The notes under the pieces were generated by a model. The model was given only the letters and a program-made list of their open reading frames with translations. It searched no databases and was not told the origin of the DNA. A program made the position numbers and the translations under genes. From Actinomycetes bacterium (GTDB taxonomy: Bacteria > Actinomycetota > Acidimicrobiia > Acidimicrobiales > Acidimicrobiaceae), in assembly GCA_021819725.1 (NCBI GenBank), contig JAKAQR010000071.1, positions 1-10,355 on the forward strand: 10,355 bases of DNA, read 5' to 3'. Shown here piece by piece: positions 5,558 to 10,355 of this stretch (position 1 is its first letter; the number at the start of each line of letters is the position of its first letter).

Positions 5558-6451
5558 GTGACAGGCGTTGTCAGGCTGGCTACACGGGGCTCAGAGTTGG
5601 CACTGTGGCAGACGAAATGGGTGGTTTCACTCCTGCCGGTGCCTACCGAGATTGTGACCGTAGAGACGGAGGGAGATCGAGACCAAGAGCGCAGTCTCAC
5701 CGAGATTGGTGGTCAGGGCGTTTTTGTCAAGGAAATCCAGCGCCATGTCCTTGATCGGAGGGCGACCATAGCGGTGCACTCGGCTAAAGATCTCCCCAGT
5801 ACGAGTGTGGATGGACTCGTTGTTGGCGCATGGCTGCCACGGGCGAATCCTTTCGATGCGATAGTAGGGTGCACCCTGAGTGAGCTAGCCCCGCGAGCTC
5901 GAGTCGGAACTTCGTCTCTCCGGCGCAGTGCTCAGCTGCGTGCCCTCCGTCCGGACGTCGATATCGTAAGCCTTCGTGGTAATATTCGAACGCGACTCAC
6001 AAAAGGGAAGGGTCTTGACGCTATTTTTGTCGCGGCCGCAGCGTTGGAGCGATTGGAAATTCAGCCGCCGGTGGTTGAGATTCTCGACGCCCGAGTGATG
6101 ATGCCGCAGGTAGGGCAAGGTGTAGTTGCAGTAGAGTGCAGGGCTGACGATCGCGAGATGATCCAGTTGCTCAGCGCACTGAGTGATCGCGAGACTGAAC
6201 TCTCAGTTCTCGCGGAACGGAGCTTCCTGAGGACCTTTGGGACCGGTTGTAGTTTGCCTATTGGAGCGTTCGCGGAGATGCAAGATGGAACAATCATGTT
6301 GAGTGCGATGGTAGCAGCGCCGGACGGAACCAGAGTATTGCGTGGTTCGCTGCGTGGCGAAGATCCAGAACAGCTCGGTGGCTTGCTCGCCAGCGATCTC
6401 GTCGAGCGTGGAGCCCTGGCGCTTTTGTCTGCGTCCGAAGGTAAGGGGTAA
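5558..6451 (+). CDS. hemC: Porphobilinogen deaminase (hydroxymethylbilane synthase)
   Basis: HemC joins four porphobilinogen units into the linear hydroxymethylbilane on a covalent dipyrromethane cofactor. Key parts are visible in the 297 residues: RLATRGSELALWQ at 6-18, TEIGGQGVFVKEI at 48-60, HSAKDLP at 74-80 containing the catalytic Asp (D78), GTSSLRRSAQL at 117-127, SLRGNIRTRL at 138-147, and GTGCSLPIGAFAE at 228-240, whose C231 should carry the cofactor. The length is slightly short of the common 300-320 but nothing essential is missing. The GTG start lies 12 bases past hemA with only a modest ribosome site, suggesting translation coupled to hemA. The next gene starts 3 bases after its stop. 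Confidence 0.96.
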   Translation: MTGVVRLATRGSELALWQTKWVVSLLPVPTEIVTVETEGDRDQERSLTEIGGQGVFVKEIQRHVLDRRATIAVHSAKDLPSTSVDGLVVGAWLPRANPFDAIVGCTLSELAPRARVGTSSLRRSAQLRALRPDVDIVSLRGNIRTRLTKGKGLDAIFVAAAALERLEIQPPVVEILDARVMMPQVGQGVVAVECRADDREMIQLLSALSDRETELSVLAERSFLRTFGTGCSLPIGAFAEMQDGTIMLSAMVAAPDGTRVLRGSLRGEDPEQLGGLLASDLVERGALALLSASEGKG

Positions 6452-6454
6452 CAC

Positions 6455-7915
6455 GTGTCCCGACGAGTTGCGCTTGTTGGCGCTGGCCCGGGAGATCCCG
6501 GGCTAATCACGCTCCGGGGCTTTGAGCTGATGTGTTCTGCAGATGTGGTTGTCGCAGATTTTCTTATCGACGAGCGACTCAAGCAGCACATTCCTCGACA
6601 CGTCCGAATAGTCGATGTTGGCAAGCGGCCAGGCCGTAACTCGATGTCTCAGGATGCTATCAATGCCGAGCTCGTGCGTCTTGCACAAACCCATAACCTT
6701 GTTGTTCGGCTCAAAGGCGGCGATCCGTTTCTCTTCGGTCGTGGAGGCGAAGAGGTAGACGCTCTGCTGCGTGCGGGTATCTCAGTAGAGGTTGTGCCCG
6801 GTGTCTCCTCGGCACTTGCCGGACCAGCGTTTGCTGGTATTCCGGTGACGCATCGTGGCCTTGCGGACGGTTTTCTGGTGATCACGGGACACCGACATGC
6901 CGATGCCCCCCTGGACTATGACTGGCGTTCACTGGTTGGCTCGGGGCTCACGATCGTGATCCTCATGGGTGTTGCACATCGTAAGTTCATCGCTCAGTCT
7001 CTTATCGAAGCAGGCATGGACCCGGCAACGCCTGTGGCGGCGATTGAATCAGTAGCCTGGCTCGAGGAGCGATCGATCAGAACGACGCTTGCTGGGGTTG
7101 CTGATGTGGCGCTGAGTTCTCCAGCGGTGATGGTGGTTGGGAGGACGGCAGGACTGGAGTTGCCATGGAAGCGATCTACCACGCTTGCAGGTTTCAAAAT
7201 TCAGTTGCTCCGTCCATTTGACCCCTCCGATGAGCTTGCGTTGCGGTTGCGTGACCGTGGCGCCCTGGTTGTTCAGGCTCCAGCAATTGAAGTCCAGGAC
7301 CCATCCGATGGCGGCGCCGCACTGCGATCAGCGATCGCGGCGATCCAAGAGTACGACTGGTTGATCTTCACCTCAAAGAATGCAGTGGAACGCGTAGTCA
7401 AGGAGTGTCATGACCTGCGAAGCTTGGCCCACGTCAAGATCGCGTGTATCGGCACTGGGACCCAGGCTGCGCTTGGGCGACACCGTATAGGTTGTGACCT
7501 CATGCCGCCGGATTTTGTTGGAGAGTCCCTGGTGGAGAGCTTTCCACCAGGCCAAGGGAGGGTTTTGCTTCCCCGAGCCCGTGTGGGTCGCGACGTCGTG
7601 CCTCACGGTATCCGAGCCAAGGGCTGGTCGGTTGATGTGGTTGAGGCCTACCAGGTCGACATCGGTACTCCGAGGATTACGCTCGACCAAGCTCGAATGA
7701 TGGATCTGGTAATTTTTACCGCCGCCTCGACGGTCGACGCATATCGGCAGCAGTACCCAGGGGTAATGCCGAAATATGCAGTGGCGATCGGCTCGGTGAC
7801 CGCATCTCGGCTGCGTAGTGCCGGTGTTGAATCGGTGCACATGGCGCGTGAGTTCTCGGTGGACGGAATCCTAGAGCTCGTTGAGAACCTTCATGCTTCG
7901 ATCGAGACCAGCTAA
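6455..7915 (+). CDS. cobA-hemD: Fused uroporphyrinogen-III C-methyltransferase / uroporphyrinogen-III synthase
   Basis: This 486-residue bifunctional protein has two halves. Residues 1 to about 240 form a SUMT (CobA/CysG C-terminal type) that uses S-adenosylmethionine to make precorrin-2: VALVGAGPGDPGLITLRG at 5-22, VVRLKGGDPFLFGRGGEE at 83-100 and VVPGVSSALAGPAFAGIPVTHRG near 113-135. From about 245, KIQLLRP begins a uroporphyrinogen III synthase, which cyclises hydroxymethylbilane, with WLIFTSKNAVE, IACIGTGTQAAL, RVLLPRARVGRDVV, VEAYQV and LVIFTAASTV in the expected order. The fusion is well known in Actinobacteria. It puts the branch to sirohaem or cobalamin next to the step that makes its substrate. 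The GTG start follows AAGGGG (6443-6448) with a 6-base spacer and lies 3 bases after hemC. The usual YDRL in SUMT is changed to a segment with ADFLIDERL. Confidence 0.95.
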   Translation: MSRRVALVGAGPGDPGLITLRGFELMCSADVVVADFLIDERLKQHIPRHVRIVDVGKRPGRNSMSQDAINAELVRLAQTHNLVVRLKGGDPFLFGRGGEEVDALLRAGISVEVVPGVSSALAGPAFAGIPVTHRGLADGFLVITGHRHADAPLDYDWRSLVGSGLTIVILMGVAHRKFIAQSLIEAGMDPATPVAAIESVAWLEERSIRTTLAGVADVALSSPAVMVVGRTAGLELPWKRSTTLAGFKIQLLRPFDPSDELALRLRDRGALVVQAPAIEVQDPSDGGAALRSAIAAIQEYDWLIFTSKNAVERVVKECHDLRSLAHVKIACIGTGTQAALGRHRIGCDLMPPDFVGESLVESFPPGQGRVLLPRARVGRDVVPHGIRAKGWSVDVVEAYQVDIGTPRITLDQARMMDLVIFTAASTVDAYRQQYPGVMPKYAVAIGSVTASRLRSAGVESVHMAREFSVDGILELVENLHASIETS

Positions 7916-7932
7916 CTGAGTAGGCTGGTCGC

Positions 7933-8907
7933 ATGGAATATTTTCGGCGGCCGCGTCGTCTGCGGTCTACTTCGTCAGTGAGAGATCTCGTTGCCGAGAC
8001 ACACCTTCGTCCCGAGCACTTTATCTTGCCGATGTTCATTCGCGAGGGGATTGACGAGCCAACTCCAATAGCGTCGATGCCAGGCGTAGTGCAACACAGT
8101 GTGGAGAGCGCGAAGGAGGAGGTGCGAGGTCTGCTTGACCTTGGCGTCAACTCGGTGCTCTTGTTCGGCGTAACCGACCACAAGGATGATGACGGAAGCT
8201 ACGCATGCCGTTCTGACTTCGTCCTTCAGCGCAGCATCTCTGAGCTCAAGGCAACTTTTGGCGACCAGGTTTTTGTTATGAGTGATCTATGTCTCGACGA
8301 ATATACCACGCATGGCCACTGCGGGGTACTCGACGCCAAGGGCACAGTAGCCAATGATCCCACGCTCGTTCGCTACCAGGAGCTGGCCGAATCACTCGCC
8401 AGGGCTGGCGTTGACATGGTGGCTCCTTCGGGGATGATGGACCATCAGGTTGGTGCTATTCGCACCAGACTGGACGATATCGGCGCAACTGATTGCGGAA
8501 TACTCGCGTATTCGGCGAAGTACGCCTCCGCTCTGTACGGCCCATTTCGCGAGGCGGTAGACGTTGAGATCGCTGACGGAGGAGACCGTCGAGCTTATCA
8601 ACAGGACTATCGAAACCAGCGAGAGGCGTTGCTGGAGGTCGAGCTTGATATTGCTGAGGGTGCCGACATGGTCATGGTGAAACCGGCGTCGTATTACCTC
8701 GACGTGCTTGCCAGAGTTCGCCCAGTCTGCCCTATTCCACTGTTGGCGTACCAGGTTTCGGGGGAGTACTCCATGATCGTGGCCGCTTCGAATGCCGGAT
8801 TCATAGACCGCGATCAGACGATCGTAGAGTCTCTTACCGCAATCGTCAGGGCTGGTGCGGACGGTGTCCTCACCTATTTTGCAAAGGAGGTTGCCGCGTG
8901 GCTTTGA
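7933..8907 (+). CDS. hemB: Delta-aminolevulinic acid dehydratase (porphobilinogen synthase)
   Basis: HemB condenses two 5-aminolevulinate molecules to porphobilinogen. The 324 residues match the family. Schiff-base lysines are K196 in AYSAKYASALYGPFREA and K250 in MVMVKPASYYLDVL. RPRRLR near the N-terminus, QQDYRNQREA and AYQVSGEYSMI are typical. The metal loop SDLCLDEYTTHGHCG (117-131) has C120 and C130 but D122 where zinc-type enzymes have the middle Cys, a mixed form that I recall from other Actinobacteria. The ATG lies 17 bases after cobA-hemD and has only a poor ribosome site, so coupling to upstream translation is likely. Its last 10 bases overlap the hemL start, and the hemL ribosome site lies within its coding sequence. 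Confidence 0.96.
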   Translation: MEYFRRPRRLRSTSSVRDLVAETHLRPEHFILPMFIREGIDEPTPIASMPGVVQHSVESAKEEVRGLLDLGVNSVLLFGVTDHKDDDGSYACRSDFVLQRSISELKATFGDQVFVMSDLCLDEYTTHGHCGVLDAKGTVANDPTLVRYQELAESLARAGVDMVAPSGMMDHQVGAIRTRLDDIGATDCGILAYSAKYASALYGPFREAVDVEIADGGDRRAYQQDYRNQREALLEVELDIAEGADMVMVKPASYYLDVLARVRPVCPIPLLAYQVSGEYSMIVAASNAGFIDRDQTIVESLTAIVRAGADGVLTYFAKEVAAWL

Positions 8908-10199
8908 TCGACGAAGAGCACATCACCAACGAGGATGCGTTCCAACGGGCATGTGCCTCGTTGGTTGGCGGAGTCAATTCTCCTGTCCGCTCATTTGCTG
9001 CGGTCGGAGGCGTTCCCTTTTTTGTGGCAGGTGGTCACGGCTCGTATCTCACCGACGTGGAGGGACGCAGATACCTGGACTACATTCAATCGTACGGTGC
9101 CATCATTCACGGACATGGTAATCCTGTGGTGCTCTCGGCATTGACCGAAGCCGCCCGTCAGGGGACGACCTTCGGCGCTCCTACCTTGGGTGAGGTTGAA
9201 CTTGCAGAGATGATTCAGCAGAAGGTCTCCGGCGTCGATCTGGTTCGACTCACCAGTTCTGGCACCGAGGCCACGATGACAGCCTTGCGATTGGCACGAG
9301 GGGTGACCAATCGATCCAAGATCGTCAAATTCGAAGGGTGTTACCATGGTCACTCCGATGCTTTGCTGGCCGCGAGTGGTTCGGGTGTGGCGTCACTAGG
9401 GTTGCCTGCATCGGTTGGCGTGGCACCGAACGCGGTGGCGGACACCATCGTGGTCCCGTACAACGAGCTACCTCCGATCGACGAGACGGTCGCGGCAGTG
9501 ATCGTCGAGCCGGTTGCAGCCAACATGGGGCTTGTCCCCGCGCAGTCAGGTTTCCTCCAGGAGTTGCGTTCGCTTACCGAACAGTCCGGTGCACTGTTGA
9601 TTTTTGATGAGGTTATCACTGGCTTTCGCGTGGCGGAAGGTGGGGCATCAGCCCTCTATGGGGTTACCCCGGACCTCTGGTGCTTTGGGAAAATTATTGG
9701 AGGTGGACTCCCAGTTGGTGCGGTGGCCGGTCCGCACCACCTCATGAACCACCTCGCACCGACGGGACCGGTGTATCAGGCTGGCACCCTCTCGGGCAAC
9801 CCGCTTGCCACTGCAGCGGGATCGGCCGCGTTGAGATTACTCAACACAGCAAGCTACCGAATGTTGACCGGTCGAGCTGAGCAGCTTGCGTTCGGCCTTA
9901 CCAAGGTGATCGAAGAGGCGGATCTCGCTGTTCAGGTGCAGCGCGTAGAGTCGCTGCTCGGTATCTTCTTCGCGGATGAACCAGTCACGAACTATCGGCA
10001 GGCAGTCGCATCTGTCGAGAGGGGAATCTACCCCTATTTCTTTCATGCGATGTTAAAGCGAGGCATAGCTCTTGCACCCGGACCCTACGAGGTTCTCTTT
10101 CCAGGCCTGGCACATTCGGTTGACGATGTCGATAAAACCATTGATGTCGCGTCCGCTGCCGCGGCCGAAGCGCGTGAGCGGTGGCGCCGAGCAGGGTAG
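8898..10199 (+). CDS. hemL: Glutamate-1-semialdehyde 2,1-aminomutase
   Basis: HemL is a pyridoxal-phosphate enzyme that moves the amino group of glutamate-1-semialdehyde, the unstable HemA product, to give 5-aminolevulinate. The 433 residues fit the family. Visible motifs are LVGGVNSPVRSF at 22-33, the SSGTEATMTALRLAR cofactor-phosphate loop at 120-134, GCYHGHSD at 147-154, the FDEVITGFR Asp (D237) that contacts the pyridine nitrogen, and K265 in CFGKIIGGGLPVGA, the Schiff-base lysine. The GTG start has the best ribosome site of the window, AAAGGAGG at 8883-8890 with a 7-base spacer, sitting inside hemB; the two genes overlap by 10 bases. It is the last gene of the hem run and is followed by a hairpin. 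Confidence 0.96.
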   Translation: MALIDEEHITNEDAFQRACASLVGGVNSPVRSFAAVGGVPFFVAGGHGSYLTDVEGRRYLDYIQSYGAIIHGHGNPVVLSALTEAARQGTTFGAPTLGEVELAEMIQQKVSGVDLVRLTSSGTEATMTALRLARGVTNRSKIVKFEGCYHGHSDALLAASGSGVASLGLPASVGVAPNAVADTIVVPYNELPPIDETVAAVIVEPVAANMGLVPAQSGFLQELRSLTEQSGALLIFDEVITGFRVAEGGASALYGVTPDLWCFGKIIGGGLPVGAVAGPHHLMNHLAPTGPVYQAGTLSGNPLATAAGSAALRLLNTASYRMLTGRAEQLAFGLTKVIEEADLAVQVQRVESLLGIFFADEPVTNYRQAVASVERGIYPYFFHAMLKRGIALAPGPYEVLFPGLAHSVDDVDKTIDVASAAAAEARERWRRAG

Positions 10200-10208
10200 C
10201 CCGTCGGT

Positions 10209-10228
10209 CCCGAGCCTGGCGTCTCGGG
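10209..10228 (+). terminator. Hairpin after hemL, probable terminator
   Basis: CCCGAG (10209-10214) and CTCGGG (10223-10228) form a perfect 6-bp GC-rich stem around an 8-base loop, 9 bases past the hemL stop. No U-run follows. An alternative pairing GTCCC/GGGAC (10207-10211 with 10231-10235) uses the same bases. Its place at the end of the hem run supports a U-less terminator. Confidence 0.5.
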
Positions 10229-10250
10229 CGGGGACGCAACTGTCACCTCC

Positions 10251-10274
10251 CAGCTACGCATACGGGGGTAGCTG
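10251..10274. repeat. 7-bp inverted repeat upstream of the last gene
   Basis: CAGCTAC (10251-10257) and GTAGCTG (10268-10274) are perfect inverted arms around a 10-base centre. The right arm reaches the expected -35 region of the next gene, so it could be an operator, possibly for self-control by the helix-turn-helix protein that begins at 10308. It could also be a second part of the hemL terminator region. Confidence 0.4.
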
Positions 10275-10291
10275 TGCGTGTTTCACCCATG

Positions 10292-10300
10292 TGCTACCCT
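10292..10300 (+). promoter_or_regulatory. Extended -10 promoter candidate, leaderless layout
   Basis: TG-C-TACCCT forms an extended -10 element that ends 7 bases before an ATG at 10308. Transcription would start at or next to that ATG, giving a leaderless message. This agrees with the lack of any ribosome site before the ATG. The -35 is poor. Inferred from spacing only. Confidence 0.35.
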
Positions 10301-10307
10301 GGTTGTG

Positions 10308-10355
10308 ATGGGACGGCTGGTGCCAGTGGGGATCGCAGCGAGGGAGCTTGGGGTG
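10308..10355 (+). CDS. Start of a probable helix-turn-helix (MerR-like) protein, cut by window end
   Basis: Sixteen open codons from ATG 10308 to the window end encode MGRLVPVGIAARELGV. The pattern VPVGIAARELGV resembles the first helix and turn of MerR, excisionase and IS607-type DNA-binding domains, which usually continue with a serine/threonine-leucine-arginine recognition helix. No ribosome site precedes it, but an extended -10 lies at leaderless spacing. Only the first part is present, so the family, length and role cannot be decided; a regulator of neighbouring genes or a mobile-element protein are both possible. Confidence 0.5.
   Translation, partial: MGRLVPVGIAARELGV

Noticed and set aside
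6061..6624. 187-codon open frame on the minus strand
   Set aside because: It lies fully over hemC and cobA-hemD, is Ser/Thr/Arg-rich as antisense frames of GC-biased genes usually are, and has no motif.
7373..7840. 155-codon minus-strand frame, with another at 7716-8183
   Set aside because: Both are antisense to clear cobA-hemD and hemB coding sequence and resemble no protein.
10308..10355. IS607-type transposon at the right edge
   Set aside because: Sixteen residues of a helix-turn-helix are not enough to separate a transposon recombinase from a MerR regulator or excisionase, and no transposon end is visible.
1..10355. CRISPR arrays, insertion sequences, prophage genes or an integrated element at the tRNA
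   Set aside because: No regularly spaced repeats, transposase or integrase genes, or duplicated tRNA 3' end are seen. All large frames are chromosomal housekeeping or regulatory genes.

Overview
The window suggests an actinobacterial chromosome (Actinomycetota) of only moderate GC. The evidence is a nickel superoxide dismutase with its maturation protease, an RsiG/AmfC-type c-di-GMP-dependent anti-sigma factor, an MshA-like glycosyltransferase, and a cobA-hemD fusion inside a hem cluster. GC looks clearly below that of streptomycetes or most mycobacteria, so a deep-branching lineage such as the Acidimicrobiia fits, but this is inference and no marker in the window fixes the genus. From memory, the order mshA ... 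proC ... hemA-hemC-cobA/hemD-hemB ... hemL matches the Mycobacterium tuberculosis Rv0486-Rv0524 neighbourhood, so this looks like a compacted version of a conserved core block.

Left part (1-1057): a minus-strand tRNA-Lys(UUU) with encoded CCA, a strong 8-bp hairpin, then sodN on the minus strand and sodX divergently on the plus strand. SodX is the expected protease for exposing His1 of the SodN nickel hook, so these two genes form one functional unit with a very small shared control region.

Middle part (1075-3382): rsiG with two recognisable c-di-GMP signature motifs, a perfect 7-bp inverted repeat, a GT4 glycosyltransferase resembling MshA, and a 470-bp gap without a convincing gene but with many short hairpins. 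Right part (3383-10199): proC, a 120-bp gap with a weak promoter candidate, then five tightly packed genes (hemA, hemC, cobA-hemD, hemB, hemL). Together these convert glutamyl-tRNA through 5-aminolevulinate and porphobilinogen to uroporphyrinogen III, with the CobA half leading on to precorrin-2 for sirohaem or cobalamin. A hairpin terminator candidate follows hemL, and the window ends in the first 16 codons of a probable helix-turn-helix protein that looks leaderless.

Most genes are ordinary housekeeping. The points most worth a second look are the twin-motif RsiG whose second motif has His in place of Gln, the unusual N-terminus and active-site neighbour of HemA, the hairpin-rich gap before proC, and the nearly back-to-back sodN/sodX starts. 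I found no clear sign of a wholly new system.
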